From NCBI RefSeq assembly GCF_000983115.1, contig NZ_CGIH01000039.1, forward strand, positions 1 to 60,018: DNA of 60,018 bases, read 5' to 3'. The notes below the pieces were generated by a model. It was not told the origin of the DNA and ran no database searches. It saw only the letters and a program-made list of their open reading frames with translations. The stretch's first letter is position 1. The number at the start of each line of letters is the position of its first letter. Positions 9,222 through 19,306 of this stretch are shown piece by piece. Origin of the DNA: Syntrophomonas zehnderi OL-4. GTDB taxonomy: Bacteria > Bacillota > Syntrophomonadia > Syntrophomonadales > Syntrophomonadaceae. A program made the position numbers and the translations under genes.

Positions 9222-9845
9222 TCATTTATAATAGGTTTTTCGTAACTCGTTAAGATAATCGTCAAACTCAGCACGAATTTTTTCAAAATCATAAGCGGGA
9301 GCATCGTTACTTCGAAACTGCTCAAGTATTTCACCCGCATATCCGCTTACTGCCCAGAAGATCAGTTGCTTTGCTTTCTCTACATCCAGCTCGCTGCGGA
9401 AGCGTGATGTATCTATATCACCATAAAACCGTTCAAAAATGCTGGCTTCTACCATTTTACGCCTTTTCTTCAGCTCATCCTTTACCTCATCGGAATCAGT
9501 AAAAACCACAACCCTTATAAAATCAAAAATCCACGGATATTTTTGCATTACCTGAATTTTAAGCAGACAAGTTTGCCGCAGCCGTTCAAAAATATCCTTC
9601 TCGTGCAAGTCAATCCGATCAAAATATTCTCTCTCCAGAATGTCCAAACAATAATCGTAAAGAAAGAGAAAGAAATCTTTTTTATTGTTTACATAATGGA
9701 ACATTAACGGTTTCGAGATGCCAGACTCCTTAGCTATTACATTGGTCGACGCATCATCAAAACCCTTGCTGGCGAATTCCCTCAACGCTGCGTTTAAAAT
9801 TGCGTTCCGCCTTTCAGGTTCTAAACTTAAAAATTTTGAAAACAT
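9222..9845 (-). CDS. TetR-family repressor of the exporter operon
   Basis: One-component regulator of about 207 residues. N-terminal helix-turn-helix RRNAILNAALREFASKGFDDASTNVIAKESGISKPLMFHYVNNKKDFF is a textbook TetR DNA-binding domain; the C-terminal part is the variable ligand and dimer domain. ATG 9845 follows AAGGTG by six bases; a GTG three codons earlier is the alternative. First gene of the operon with the downstream exporter, and its promoter is covered by two palindromes, so it most likely represses itself and the exporter until a ligand binds. Confidence 0.9.
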   Translation of the reverse strand: MFSKFLSLEPERRNAILNAALREFASKGFDDASTNVIAKESGISKPLMFHYVNNKKDFFLFLYDYCLDILEREYFDRIDLHEKDIFERLRQTCLLKIQVMQKYPWIFDFIRVVVFTDSDEVKDELKKRRKMVEASIFERFYGDIDTSRFRSELDVEKAKQLIFWAVSGYAGEILEQFRSNDAPAYDFEKIRAEFDDYLNELRKTYYK

Positions 9846-9880
9846 TTCAATCACCTTCTTAATATTCTTTTGTCAGGTCA

Positions 9881-9930
9881 TTTACCTATTAGGTCAATTT
9901 CATTATACACTTATTTACCTGATAGGTCAA
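9881..9930 (-). promoter_or_regulatory. Promoter with two TetR operators
   Basis: Minus-strand promoter TTGACC (9925-9930), 17-base spacer, TATAAT (9902-9907). Two related sites overlap it: TTTACCTATTAGGTCAA (9881-9897), near the transcription start, and TTTACCTGATAGGTCAA (9914-9930), over the -35 box. Both have the form TTTACCT-N3-AGGTCAA. Binding by the adjacent TetR protein is inferred. Confidence 0.75.
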
Positions 9931-9969
9931 CACTCATTTGAAAAAACACCATCTCAAACCTAAAAAGAA

Positions 9970-9999
9970 AACCTGCCGTTTCTATAAAAATGGCAGGTT
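9970..9999 (-). terminator. Rho-independent terminator of the FtsX-type exporter operon
   Basis: Stem AACCTGCC/GGCAGGTT with a loop of about 14 bases; on the minus strand it is followed by TTTTCTTTTT. It lies about 45 bases beyond the permease stop at 10043 and before the next operon's promoter. Confidence 0.75.
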
Positions 10000-10042
10000 A
10001 TACATATCAATATTATGACTATGCAGGAGTATAAAGACTTTT

Positions 10043-12289
10043 CTATTCCATCCCAACCTTCAACGCTTCACTCATTGGAATACGAGCAACTTTTTTTCTA
10101 CACATTAGCTTTGCAACCTCATACGTTAGCATCACGATAACAAAACCTAAAAGCATATACCAGAAGTTAAGCTTAACAGGCAATACGACTTGCAGAGTGT
10201 CGGCGAGGGAGTTATACAGTGCTCCTACGGTTCCCAGCAAAGCAGGTATGCCAAGCAAATAACCTAATATTACAATAATTGTATTGCTGCTTAATATTAA
10301 TCTGTTGATTTCCTTTTTCCTATAGCCAAATACTTTCATTAAAGAGATGTTGGCTCGGCTTTCTTCCACCACCAAGCCGGTCACAATGTATATGATAATC
10401 AGACCGACGATAAAAGCAGCGAAGATTAAGCCGTAAATCATCGGACCCATTTGGTCAATCAGGTGTCCAAAGCCTGCAACAATAGCATCTATAGATTTTG
10501 TACTCTGTACTTCTCCCTGTGGAAATGTCAGCGGTTCGTCACTCCAAATGCCGATGTAAGCATTCGTTGGTAGCCCAAACTCGGTATTAAATCGGTCTAG
10601 AGGCATAAACAAAAACTCACCGGCGTAAGTATCCGCCACTTGTTCAACGATAAACGTACGTTCTTTGCCGTCTTCGGTGTTAAATACCGTCACCCTATCG
10701 CCCGGTTTTAAATTTAACTTTTGCGCCAGCGGCAGAGTAACAATGTTTTGTTCCGGTTTGATTGGCCGTCCTGATGAGTCTTTCAGTCTTATCCTTTCCG
10801 TATCAGGTAATGTACCGACAACATAAAAGCTTGTATCATCGTTTTCCACAAGGCTCACATAGGCCGCATTAAACTGCTCGGTTCCTGTAGGCGGCACGCC
10901 GGTTTTGACCGACGTAAAAACGTATTCATATTTGAGATTGTACATCTCCTTTATGCCCTTATGGAGCATATAGTCCACAGAGCTTTTCATTGTAAAACCG
11001 TATAAAATAAGCATTGTGGCTACAACAACCCCAAACAACAGAAAGAAACTTCTGGATAAACTGCGGACCTGTTCCCTGATTTGAAATTTTGTATTAAATT
11101 TCAGTCGCTCAAGCCGCAGTTTCCGCTCGATGAGATTTATCTTCTTTTGGCTTTCTCTGCCTTTCATCAGGATTGCCGCAGGGATTCTCAATACTTTACT
11201 TATAATACCTAAAGTAACGCCACAAAGAACTGTAATTGGAAAGAGAACTGCGAATACAATCAGCCAATTATTGTATATCGTTTCCTGAACTGGCATTGGG
11301 AAAGCCGTCAGTAAAAATTTAAACATCAAGTCCGTCAGGAGTATCCCCAATACGGAACCGACCACTGCACCGATGGCAGATACTAAGAGTGGAAACATTA
11401 AATAATGGCGGCGTAAAGCCTTTCGACGATAGCCAAGTGCATAAAATGTCCCGATAAGAACCGATTCACCCTTGATCATTCGCCACATTAGCATCCCAAG
11501 TAAAACACAGGTAAGTAAAAGCATAACTAAAGGGACAGCGACGCTCACCTTGGAGAGTACACCGACTTCCATGGGCACGTAAGATACATTTATTTTTTTG
11601 TCGGTGCTCTGCCAACTGGTTATTGTTATTCCCTGGGAACGCAATTCGGTTTTTACTGCCGTTTCCTGAGTTTGAATATTATCTCTTTCGTTAAAACGAA
11701 GGGCATAAACATAATGGCGATCCGGCAAGGTATTGAATTCCGCTTTGCTGATTACACCTACGCCGAAGGTGCTGGGATCGTTCATCATAACTTCCTTTGA
11801 TTCAACCACATAGATGAAATTAGGCAAAAGGCAGTAGCCCGAAACAGTAAATTCTTTACCCGCAACAGTAATGGTGTCGCCGATCCCATAACCGTTTGTT
11901 TCAGCAAATAAGCGGTTCAGCATGATTTCTGAAGCACCGGATAAAGACCCCTCTTCTACTGCGGGGATATTAACTTCATTCATCATAGCAAATACCCGTA
12001 GTTTTTGACCCGGTTTTACCTCACAATCCGCTGTACCTCCAAGTTCAACCTTCGCGTTGAATTTCTCACCGATCGCATTAGTGTCAATTTCGGTATCGAC
12101 AGAGAATTCCGCATCGGATAAAACATTCTGTTCAGAAAATGTCTTAAACGCTTTTTCCAAATTAATAGACGTATTGCTCGCCATGACGAACATCATACTG
12201 CTGATCATAAGCAAAAGCATGGAGCCAATGTAACGTGCCTTATGCTCCAGCATAGATCGTATTACTTTTTTAAACAGCGCCATTACCAT
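10043..12289 (-). CDS. FtsX-like ABC exporter permease
   Basis: Membrane protein of 748 residues. An N-terminal membrane helix (RYIGSMLLLMISSMMFVMAS), a large extracellular domain of about 200 residues, three helices, a second extracellular domain and three C-terminal helices give the duplicated FtsX/MacB-type layout. MacB-like proteins export peptides, lipoproteins or antibiotics, or act as sensors, by mechanotransmission. It overlaps the ATPase gene by 7 bases. Substrate unknown. An alternative ATG two codons in (12283) is possible. Confidence 0.85.
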   Translation of the reverse strand: MVMALFKKVIRSMLEHKARYIGSMLLLMISSMMFVMASNTSINLEKAFKTFSEQNVLSDAEFSVDTEIDTNAIGEKFNAKVELGGTADCEVKPGQKLRVFAMMNEVNIPAVEEGSLSGASEIMLNRLFAETNGYGIGDTITVAGKEFTVSGYCLLPNFIYVVESKEVMMNDPSTFGVGVISKAEFNTLPDRHYVYALRFNERDNIQTQETAVKTELRSQGITITSWQSTDKKINVSYVPMEVGVLSKVSVAVPLVMLLLTCVLLGMLMWRMIKGESVLIGTFYALGYRRKALRRHYLMFPLLVSAIGAVVGSVLGILLTDLMFKFLLTAFPMPVQETIYNNWLIVFAVLFPITVLCGVTLGIISKVLRIPAAILMKGRESQKKINLIERKLRLERLKFNTKFQIREQVRSLSRSFFLLFGVVVATMLILYGFTMKSSVDYMLHKGIKEMYNLKYEYVFTSVKTGVPPTGTEQFNAAYVSLVENDDTSFYVVGTLPDTERIRLKDSSGRPIKPEQNIVTLPLAQKLNLKPGDRVTVFNTEDGKERTFIVEQVADTYAGEFLFMPLDRFNTEFGLPTNAYIGIWSDEPLTFPQGEVQSTKSIDAIVAGFGHLIDQMGPMIYGLIFAAFIVGLIIIYIVTGLVVEESRANISLMKVFGYRKKEINRLILSSNTIIVILGYLLGIPALLGTVGALYNSLADTLQVVLPVKLNFWYMLLGFVIVMLTYEVAKLMCRKKVARIPMSEALKVGME

Positions 12290-12981
12290 TCAATCCTTTC
12301 TGCTGCGACCGTCTCATCATGCCGGATGGTTTCTACGATCTCTCCGTCACGCAGCTTATAAACTTTGTTCGCCATGCCTGAGATGGCGGTATTGTGGGTG
12401 ACCATCAGGATTGTCGTTCCAAAATCACTGTTTATTTTTTGCAGAAGGGAAAGCATACCGCGCGCCGTTTCATAATCCAACGCTCCGGTCGGCTCATCGC
12501 ACAGCAGAAGCTTCGGATTTTTCACGATGGCTCGAGCGATAGATACGCGCTGCTGCTCTCCTCCGGAAAGCTGTTTGGGGAAGCTTCTTTTTTTCTCCTC
12601 CAGACCAACGGCCTCCAACACTGTATCTGTATTTAGCGCAGATTTTGATATGTTGGAAACCACCTCGATATTTTCCGCCACCGTCAGATTGGGAATGAGA
12701 TTATAAAACTGAAAGACAAAACCAACCGAATTCCTACGGTAATCCGTCAGTGCATCGTCATCAAGAGCAGTAATCTCCACACCGTCCACATGGACACTGC
12801 CGCTGTCCGCATGGTCAACACCGCCGATAATGTTCATCAGCGTAGACTTCCCCGAACCTGACGGGCCGAGAATCACCCCGATTTCTCCTTTTTCAAGCGT
12901 AAGGCTGACACCCTTTAACACCTCGTTTTTGCTTTCGCCCATCAGATAACTTTTTTTCAGGTTTTCAACTGTAATAAACAT
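12283..12981 (-). CDS. LolD/MacB-type ABC ATPase
   Basis: ATPase of about 232 residues: Walker [11 protein letters not shown]-loop [10 protein letters not shown], signature [14 protein letters not shown], Walker [13 protein letters not shown], switch MVTHN. This set is characteristic of the LolD/MacB/SalX group that pairs with FtsX-like permeases, as found directly downstream. ATG 12981 follows GGAGG by 8 bases; that GGAGG lies inside the last codons of the TetR gene, showing translational coupling. Confidence 0.92.
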   Translation of the reverse strand: MFITVENLKKSYLMGESKNEVLKGVSLTLEKGEIGVILGPSGSGKSTLMNIIGGVDHADSGSVHVDGVEITALDDDALTDYRRNSVGFVFQFYNLIPNLTVAENIEVVSNISKSALNTDTVLEAVGLEEKKRSFPKQLSGGEQQRVSIARAIVKNPKLLLCDEPTGALDYETARGMLSLLQKINSDFGTTILMVTHNTAISGMANKVYKLRDGEIVETIRHDETVAAERIEW

Positions 12982-12983
12982 TG

Positions 12984-13622
12984 TCAATTCCTCCCCATAC
13001 CTTGTTTTAATAACAGAACCATGCTCTCAATCAGGCCTTTCATTTCCAAAAGCTGTTCTTCAGTAGGTTCATACTTAAAATTCTTAGCCATCTCCATAAC
13101 ACGCATGGTAAATTTCTCTGTTACCCCTTGAAAGAACAGCAAAAGCAATTTGTCGTCCATGTCGTCCCGAATCGTTCTTCTTTTTTTACCGTTTGCAATC
13201 AATTTAAGCTCATATTGCTCACCAACCTGTTTTAATTCCCTGCTTATTTCTTCAGCCAGACCGCCATACTTGCCTTGGGTAAAGTCAATGGCGAATGAAA
13301 CCAATAAAGGTTCTTTTCTTATCATTTCAAAACGTTCGCGGCTCCCCGAAAGAAAATATTCATAGATATCCATGTCCTTAAGCGGAGTTTGCCTGTCGAT
13401 CATCTTCATAAAATACTCTATCGTCCATGTCACGGAATATAAAAATAAATCTTTTTTGTCTTCGAAGTACTGATAAATGCTACCTTTAGCAACTCCTGCA
13501 TTTTGCGCGATATCTTCTATTTTCGCATCTTCATAGCCTCGAGCTTGGAATTCCCCAATTGCTGCACGCATCACCCTTTCTTTTTTATCTTCGTCCAGAC
13601 GGATAAAGGTTCTTTTAGGCAA
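12984..13622 (-). CDS. TetR-family repressor (AcrR-like)
   Basis: Regulator of 212 residues. The helix-turn-helix ERVMRAAIGEFQARGYEDAKIEDIAQNAGVAKGSIYQYFEDKKDLF is a clear TetR domain; the C-terminus is an all-helical ligand domain. The start is TTG (13620-13622), supported by AGGAGGGG six bases upstream; no ATG fits. Leads an operon with the LolD-type ATPase and FtsX-like permease and probably represses it through the twin palindromes just upstream. Confidence 0.9.
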   Translation of the reverse strand: MPKRTFIRLDEDKKERVMRAAIGEFQARGYEDAKIEDIAQNAGVAKGSIYQYFEDKKDLFLYSVTWTIEYFMKMIDRQTPLKDMDIYEYFLSGSRERFEMIRKEPLLVSFAIDFTQGKYGGLAEEISRELKQVGEQYELKLIANGKKRRTIRDDMDDKLLLLFFQGVTEKFTMRVMEMAKNFKYEPTEEQLLEMKGLIESMVLLLKQGMGRN

Positions 13623-13654
13623 TGGTTACCCCTCCTGTACTATATATCGCAGAT

Positions 13655-13700
13655 TATGACTTCATAGTCATATTTTATGACTTTGGAGTCATAATGTCAA
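13655..13700 (-). promoter_or_regulatory. Promoter with tandem TetR operators
   Basis: Promoter on the minus strand: TTGACA (13695-13700), 17-base spacer, TAAAAT (13672-13677). Two perfect palindromes TATGACT-N4-AGTCATA lie at 13655-13672 and 13676-13693, 21 bases apart (two helical turns), so both face the same side of the helix and cover the spacer and start point. Confidence 0.8.
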
Positions 13701-13824
13701 TAGGTATGGAAAAAATCTATAATCACTACTGTTTGCTATTATCTAATCACTTTCATTGCCTGTGGCATGCTACCAGATCAAGTCTTAAAAACAACATTTT
13801 ATGATTCTGTCATATAGACACTGC

Positions 13825-13835
13825 TATATTTGTTT
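13825..13835. other. Candidate attL core
   Basis: TATATTTGTTT, the same 11 bases as at 56882-56892. It lies between host TetR regulatory DNA and the terminator behind the last recombinase gene, where a recombinase-proximal attachment site is expected. Confidence 0.55.
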
Positions 13836-13857
13836 ATACATTTGTATAAAATAAAAT

Positions 13858-13894
13858 GCCGCCAATTAAGAAGATTTTCTTCTCAACTGGTGGC
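13858..13894 (-). terminator. Hairpin after the recombinase genes
   Basis: Arms of 17 bases (13858-13874 and 13878-13894; ends GCC and GGC) match with about four mismatches around a 3-base loop. On the minus strand an ATTTTATTTTAT stretch follows. It closes the integration module 15 bases after the stop of the last recombinase. Confidence 0.6.
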
Positions 13895-13909
13895 CATCTT
13901 ATTACAAGC

Positions 13910-15478
13910 CTATAGTTTTGCTTCTATTTCTAACCCAGACTTAAACTCAGCCACTATCCTGTCATCATATACCGTTACTTTTTCAACCAGTTTTCTGACC
14001 AGTTTATCATCAAACTCCGTAATATCACCAGTTTGCGTGTTAAGGAAGTCCGTCATCTCATCAATCCGATCCCGCTTATCTTGGCGGAGAGCGTTTCTTG
14101 AAAGTGTTTCTTGCCTTAAATCTCGCAACCTATAAATTTCATTTACAATATTATTGTATTCTTCCTTTAAATTTGCCTTTTGGATCAACTCGGTTTGGAG
14201 TTCTTCCAGCCTTTTATCAATATCTGCTGTACTCTCATCCAAATCCTCGCTTAATACGGTTTCAATATTCTTCTTCAGTATGGCCAGAAAAGAGTTTTTT
14301 CCGCTGACCGCTACATTGATGGCTTCTACAATTTTCTCTTTTAGCGTATCTTCAAGTATAGTGGAAGCGGTACAAAATAAACCGGTGTTTTCCAATCTGC
14401 TGACGCATCTCCATACGATTGATTTCTTTCCTCGGTTATTCCAATGAACCCTTCGAAATATTTCATGACAGTTGCCGCAAAAGACCATCTGTGATAAAGG
14501 ATGATTATTGCTATAGTTTCTCTTCTTTCCGTTCTTACTTATATGCACACATCTTCTTTTAACAAGCTGTTCCTGAACCTGCATAAAAATTTCACGCGGG
14601 ATTATAGGCTCATGGCTGTTTTCTACATAGTATTGCGGAACAATACCGTTATTGGGTACCCTTTTCTTCGATAAAAAATCTACTGTATAGGTTTTCTGTA
14701 GCAGCGCATCACCGATATATTTTTCATTCCTCAAAATCTTATTGATGGTGCTGGTATGCCATCTTGGATTGCCTGCACCTGTCAATATTCCGTCAGCTTC
14801 CAAACCTCTTGCTATCTGTAGCATACTGGAACCTTCGAGGTATTCTCTGTAAATGCGTTTAACGATCTCCGCTTCTTCAGGTACGATAACTAAGTTACCA
14901 TCCTTATCCTTTGTATAGCCAAGAAACCGGTTGTGATTGATATGAATTTTTCCTTGCTGATACCGGTACTGAATACCCAGTTTTACATTCTGGCTTAACG
15001 ATTGGCTTTCTTGCTGCGCCAAAGAAGCCATAATGGTCAAAAGGATTTCCCCTTTGGAATCCAATGTGTTTATATTTTCCTTTTCAAAGTAAACCGGAAT
15101 ATTTTTTTCTTTAAGCTGCCTTATGTACTTTAGGCAGTCAAGCGTATTTCTTGCAAACCGGCTGATAGATTTTGTGATTATCATATCGATTTTACCCTGC
15201 ATACATTCTTCTATCATCCGGTTAAACTCTTCACGCTTTTTTGTGTTAGTTCCGGTAATACCTTCATCTGCAAATATGCCTGCTAACTCCCATTCGGGAT
15301 TGCTTTTGATGTAGTTTGTGTAGTGCTCAATTTGCGCTTCATAACTGGTTGCCTGTTCCTCGCTGTCCGTAGAAACACGACAGTAAGCTGCTACTCGAAG
15401 CTTAGGCATTTCCTCGGCCTTTGCACTATTTCCAATTCGCTTACGGGCGGGAATTACCGTAACATTCCTGTTTGTCAT
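13910..15478 (-). CDS. Large serine recombinase (third of cluster)
   Basis: Site-specific recombinase of 522 residues. The N-terminal resolvase domain has the catalytic serine in [13 protein letters not shown] and the [20 protein letters not shown] helix; a recombinase domain ([29 protein letters not shown]) and a zinc-ribbon ([13 protein letters not shown] ... WRC) follow, then a coiled coil (residues about 410-460) as in integrases of Gram-positive phages. It starts inside the end of the short recombinase gene. This is the only one of the three recombinases with an unbroken catalytic domain, so the likely working integrase. Confidence 0.92.
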   Translation of the reverse strand: MTNRNVTVIPARKRIGNSAKAEEMPKLRVAAYCRVSTDSEEQATSYEAQIEHYTNYIKSNPEWELAGIFADEGITGTNTKKREEFNRMIEECMQGKIDMIITKSISRFARNTLDCLKYIRQLKEKNIPVYFEKENINTLDSKGEILLTIMASLAQQESQSLSQNVKLGIQYRYQQGKIHINHNRFLGYTKDKDGNLVIVPEEAEIVKRIYREYLEGSSMLQIARGLEADGILTGAGNPRWHTSTINKILRNEKYIGDALLQKTYTVDFLSKKRVPNNGIVPQYYVENSHEPIIPREIFMQVQEQLVKRRCVHISKNGKKRNYSNNHPLSQMVFCGNCHEIFRRVHWNNRGKKSIVWRCVSRLENTGLFCTASTILEDTLKEKIVEAINVAVSGKNSFLAILKKNIETVLSEDLDESTADIDKRLEELQTELIQKANLKEEYNNIVNEIYRLRDLRQETLSRNALRQDKRDRIDEMTDFLNTQTGDITEFDDKLVRKLVEKVTVYDDRIVAEFKSGLEIEAKL

Positions 15479-15896
15479 CTAAAATCACCTCGCTCTTAAT
15501 AAGACTATAAGCATACTCTGCCTGCTGAAATGGATCATCGTATAGATTATCTGGCATTGAAGCATGAAACCTAAAATTCATGCATTTCTTTTCATTTCCT
15601 TTATGTTCATAAATCCTACCAAGTGCCTCTGCTCGCCTGCGTCTTTCCAGTTGTGCTTTTTCGAATGTGTCCTTGCTGATAATTGGCGGATAAAATTTGT
15701 CCTCAACATACCGTTTATCTGCCAGCATTCTTGCAACAGATGTGTGGTAACGCTTAATACCCGCTTTTTGTGCCGCTTCGCTTAAAGAAAGCCCGGAAAG
15801 ATAAACTTCAAATAGTTTCTTAATCATAATCGCTTCCTTTTCATTAACGACAGCCCTGCCATTTTGAATGGTATATCCAAAAGGTATATGGCTCAT
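15441..15896 (-). CDS. Short recombinase-like protein without catalytic domain
   Basis: Protein of about 151 residues that consists of the DNA-binding recombinase domain only: [32 protein letters not shown], a helix-turn-helix ([11 protein letters not shown]) and [20 protein letters not shown]. The N-terminal serine resolvase domain and the zinc ribbon are missing. ATG 15896 overlaps the stop of recombinase 1 as TAATG; a longer frame starts at 15932 but has no ribosome binding site. Small middle proteins of this sort occur between two large recombinases in other Firmicute prophages; a role as accessory or directionality factor is inference. Confidence 0.8.
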   Translation of the reverse strand: MSHIPFGYTIQNGRAVVNEKEAIMIKKLFEVYLSGLSLSEAAQKAGIKRYHTSVARMLADKRYVEDKFYPPIISKDTFEKAQLERRRRAEALGRIYEHKGNEKKCMNFRFHASMPDNLYDDPFQQAEYAYSLIKSEVILDDKQECYGNSRP

Positions 15897-17474
15897 TATT
15901 TCACCAGCCTTTCTCTTAAGTTCAACCCGCATTTCATTTTGAAACTTATTTCTTCTTGTGAAAACACAATGATTTCTTCAATAAAATCCTCAAATATTTC
16001 GATATCGAATGCATCAATCTGCTTTTCAGCTTTCGTTGCAAATTTAAGAAGCTTCTCAACCTCAACAAGGATAGTCTGACTCCCATCGATTGCGCGTTTT
16101 ATGGCTTCTTTTTGTTCTTTTAATATGGCTGCTTCTTTGAGCAGCTCATTTTTCTGTGTATTAAAAAGAGCGGGTTCCAGGTATCCTTTGGCCATAAGAC
16201 CCATAATCACCTGAACTCGCTCTGTATTTTCTTTGATTTTTGTTTCCATCTCCTGAATCTTTGTTATGTTATCTGAGTAATTTGTCTTCTTTAAGCTTTG
16301 TAGCAATGGTCTTAGAATGAACTTATGACCGAAAATAAGCTTATTGATCATTACAACGAAGGCCTGATGGATCGCATCCTCTCTGACAAACTTCATTGAA
16401 CAGCTTGATGCGTCCTTTATATGCTTTGTGCAGCACCATGCAATATATTTACGGTCACCGCTGCCATGAATTCGACGCTTAAAACTGCTGCCACATTCTG
16501 CGCATTTGATTTTCCCAGAGAAAGGGTAGCGTTTTTGATACTTGCTGCTTCCCTTAATTACACCTTTTTCTTTTCCTCTTTGCTTTAATATCTCTTGGGC
16601 GGCTTCATATTCCTCATGGGATATAATGGCTTCATGATGATCTTTTATCATGTATTGATCTTTTTCCCCACGATTATAATGCCGCTTAAAATTCTCATCT
16701 GTATAGGTTTTTTGCAGAAGGACATCCCCAGTATATTTTTCATTGCTTAAAATGCCGCGGATAGTTGTCGCTGTCCAGTGTGAACCTCTCTTTGTTGGGA
16801 TTTTATCCGAATTTAGCCCATCTGCAATTATCTGTGTGCCTTTACCGTCCAAAGCCTCGGAAAAAATCCGCTTTACGATTTCAGCCTGTTCTTTATTGAT
16901 AAATAGCTTTCCATCCACATAATCGTAACCATAGGGAGGATACGAAATTTTGTATGTTCCGTTTTGGAACCTACGTCTGATAGACCACTTACTATTTTCT
17001 GCAATGGATAATGACTCGTTTTCTGCAAGACTGCTCAAAATTGTCAGCACCAATTCGCCTTCCATGCGCTGTGTGTTTATATTCTCTTTCTCGTAATAGA
17101 TGAAAACACCGAGATCGGTAAGTTTTCTCACCATCTCAATACAGTCGGTTGTGTTTCTGGCAAATCTGCTGACTGACTTGGTTATAATAAAGTCAATTTT
17201 CATGTTTTCACAATCTGCAAGCAGTCTCAAAAGTCCAGTCCGATTCTCCTTTTTTTGTACCTGAAATGCCTTCATCATAGTAAATCCCTGCAAATTCCCA
17301 ATCAGGATTTGCTTTTATATAGGATTCATAATGGTCCTTTTGTGCTTCCAGGCTTGCCATTTGCTCATCACTGTCGGTTGAAACCCTGCAATAAGCTGCC
17401 ACTCTTACCTTTGGTTTGAAAGCTTGAAGAGCATTGTTCCCATCAATCCTTGTTACCTTTCTCACTGTTTTCAC
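15896..17474 (-). pseudogene. Large serine recombinase (first of cluster), frameshifted at A7
   Basis: Two overlapping frames together make one recombinase of about 525 residues. Frame 1 (17208-17474) gives the catalytic part [15 protein letters not shown] ... [11 protein letters not shown]; frame 2 (15896-17293) goes on as [37 protein letters not shown] with recombinase domain and zinc ribbon (IKCAECGSSFKRR). The break is at seven A on the minus strand (T7 at 17250-17256 on the plus strand); six would restore the frame. It is therefore a slippage mutation, a phase-variable tract, or a sequencing error. Start is GTG at 17474 or at 17465; the latter is 8 bases after AGGAGG. Confidence 0.85.
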
Positions 17475-17526
17475 CTCCTTTGGGCATGTGACATGTTACC
17501 TCTGTGTGCCGCTAATAGCAAGCTAA

Positions 17527-17745
17527 TTAGGCCATAAGCTGTGCGTACATTGGAGAAAAAGTTTTAAGATTTAACTTGTCGATTTTGTCGAATTCCTCCT
17601 CTGAAATCAGTCCCGCTTTAAGCATCTTTTGCAGGATTTTATATGCCCGCCAGTAATCTACCTCTCTTTGAATTTCCTCCTGCGTTATCTTTGTATAGTT
17701 CGTTTCCTGCGGGTTATATGGTAAATGATTAGCCGCTTCTATCAT
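17527..17745 (-). CDS. SHOCT-like small protein next to recombinases
   Basis: 72 residues. The C-terminal half (ILQKMLKAGLISEEEFDKIDKLN) is the short LxxLxxxGxISxEEFxxxK pattern of SHOCT-type modules, after HLPYNPQETNYTKITQEEI. Ribosome binding site AGGAGGTG precedes ATG 17745. Such small proteins sit upstream of the serine recombinases in related prophages; a role in recombination is plausible but not shown. Confidence 0.7.
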   Translation of the reverse strand: MIEAANHLPYNPQETNYTKITQEEIQREVDYWRAYKILQKMLKAGLISEEEFDKIDKLNLKTFSPMYAQLMA

Positions 17746-17768
17746 TCAAGCACCTCCTATAAAAACTT

Positions 17769-17792
17769 AGGACAGCCGCGATTGGCTGTCCT
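17769..17792 (-). terminator. Terminator after the lysis genes
   Basis: Perfect nine-base stem AGGACAGCC / GGCTGTCCT with a six-base loop, 7 bases beyond the amidase stop, followed on the minus strand by AAGTTTTTAT. Symmetric enough to work on both strands. Confidence 0.75.
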
Positions 17793-17798
17793 TTATCG

Positions 17799-18803
17799 TT
17801 ATTCCGGCAATTTCAGAACTTGTCCGGGGTAAATAGTATCTGAAGTCAGGCCATTGAGTTTCTTAATCTCCGGATATCTTGTTCCTCTACCGAGTTCTTT
17901 TTCCGCTATTCTCCATAAGGTATCGCCTTTTTGCACTGTATAGGTTCTATTGCACTTGTTATCAGGAATGCTGTTTACAATTACAAGGTTTTCTTTTGCT
18001 ACCCAAGTGTTTATGCCTGCAATCTCTTGACCGCCGGATTTCTTAACCTTTTTGCCAAGCAAAACACATTCTTTGCCGCCTTTTATGACCGGCTTGCCTT
18101 TGTATAAAGTCTGTGTGACCCTGTGGTAATAGTCATTTTTGACCCACGTTGGAACTTCCACACTGCCGGGGTAGTAATTCTTTACACTGACCTTAAACTC
18201 CACCATATCTCCAATTCCAATATCAGTATTGATATCTGTACTGTTCTCCAGCGCTTTTTTTACTGCTTTACGGAAAGTGTCCATATTCTCCCCATGCTTG
18301 GGAAACCAGTGCATCACATCAGCATGGTTGCTGGCAATACCGAGCTTATACCCTTCAGAGTGGCAGATGATGTCATTTTCATTAAGGCTGTACTTCCTGC
18401 AGAGCATAACGCAGAGTTCAACCGCGTTCTGCCACGCTTTACGGAAATAATCTTCCTGCTTTGCTGGATCATAACCCACCATTACCGACCCGGATTTATA
18501 CGAAAACCCAGCAGGCTCACAGATTTCAAAGCCAATATGGGTATTGTTGGCTGCTCCTCCCGCATGCCACCCGCGATGATCCCAAGGCAGGTATTGCCAA
18601 ACCTCTTTATCGTCTACAAAAGCGTGAACACATACCTGCCTATTTATTTCGCCGGCCTTGTAAGATTTGTTCCAACGGGAAAACCACTCAGCCGCCATTA
18701 CACCCGGCACAGCCGTCGAATGTACCATGATTCCTTTAGGCGTTATTTTCCGGCCTGCCGTATAGCAGTCGTTTCGCGTCATGTATTTAGTAAAAAGCTT
18801 CAT
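17799..18803 (-). CDS. Endolysin: N-acetylmuramoyl-L-alanine amidase with LysM
   Basis: Phage lysin of 334 residues that cuts the amide bond between muramic acid and the stem peptide. Amidase_2 domain: zinc ligand His28 in GIMVHST, then HRGWHAGG and [15 protein letters not shown] linker of about 80 residues (roughly 195-285; possibly SH3-like) leads to a C-terminal LysM repeat ([21 protein letters not shown]...[18 protein letters not shown]) that binds peptidoglycan. It overlaps the holin gene by 4 bases, so the two are translated together; no signal peptide, so export depends on the holin. Confidence 0.92.
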   Translation of the reverse strand: MKLFTKYMTRNDCYTAGRKITPKGIMVHSTAVPGVMAAEWFSRWNKSYKAGEINRQVCVHAFVDDKEVWQYLPWDHRGWHAGGAANNTHIGFEICEPAGFSYKSGSVMVGYDPAKQEDYFRKAWQNAVELCVMLCRKYSLNENDIICHSEGYKLGIASNHADVMHWFPKHGENMDTFRKAVKKALENSTDINTDIGIGDMVEFKVSVKNYYPGSVEVPTWVKNDYYHRVTQTLYKGKPVIKGGKECVLLGKKVKKSGGQEIAGINTWVAKENLVIVNSIPDNKCNRTYTVQKGDTLWRIAEKELGRGTRYPEIKKLNGLTSDTIYPGQVLKLPE

Positions 18804-19219
18804 TTCTTTTCATCCTCCTCATTTGAGTGGCCATGCAGTTGTTCCAATGCGTTCTTCAGCTTTTCAGGAATGGGCAGTCCTATATGTGCTGCATTCTCAA
18901 GAATTGAAATTCCCTCGTTACTCAGGTAAAAGAAAATCACTGCTGTCCGGATTGCCCCGCCGTTGCCGAGCACCTGGCTGTCGATTATGTGTCCCACACC
19001 CACAAGTACAAAAATAAGTACCTTCTTAAAGATGCCCTTGGCTCCGACTTCACTCGAAAGCTTTTTGTCTACAATGGCACACATCACGCCGGTCACATAG
19101 TCAATGGCCACAAAAGCGATGAGTGCATATAAAAATCCATCCAGCCCTCCAAGAAACCAGCCAAGAAATCCGCCAATAGCAGTAAAAAGCGCCTGTACCC
19201 AGTTCCATACCGTTTTCAT
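18800..19219 (-). CDS. Phage holin (holin family 4)
   Basis: 139 residues with hydrophobic segments: [47 protein letters not shown], and the family motif [26 protein letters not shown]. These match the toxin-secretion/phage-lysis holins of Firmicutes. It forms membrane holes that let the endolysin reach the wall. C-terminus is charged ([11 protein letters not shown]). Confidence 0.92.
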   Translation of the reverse strand: MKTVWNWVQALFTAIGGFLGWFLGGLDGFLYALIAFVAIDYVTGVMCAIVDKKLSSEVGAKGIFKKVLIFVLVGVGHIIDSQVLGNGGAIRTAVIFFYLSNEGISILENAAHIGLPIPEKLKNALEQLHGHSNEEDEKK

Positions 19220-19253
19220 TGTCTTAACCCTCCGTTCAACTTGAATTTTGCAT

Positions 19254-19286
19254 ATAAAAAAGCGCCCTGCCTTAAAGCAAAGCGCT
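19254..19286 (-). terminator. Terminator between tail and lysis genes
   Basis: Stem with outer arms AGCGC/GCGCT and inner GC pairs, followed on the minus strand by a run of six T. Lies between the GH18 gene stop (19307) and the holin start (19219). Confidence 0.7.
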
Positions 19287-19306
19287 GAATATATAAAACT
19301 TTTAAA

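Noticed and set aside
18123-18929. Plus-strand open frame of 268 codons opposite the amidase and holin genes
   Set aside because: It is the shadow of two clear genes (amidase and holin) on the minus strand, has no ribosome binding site and no domain.
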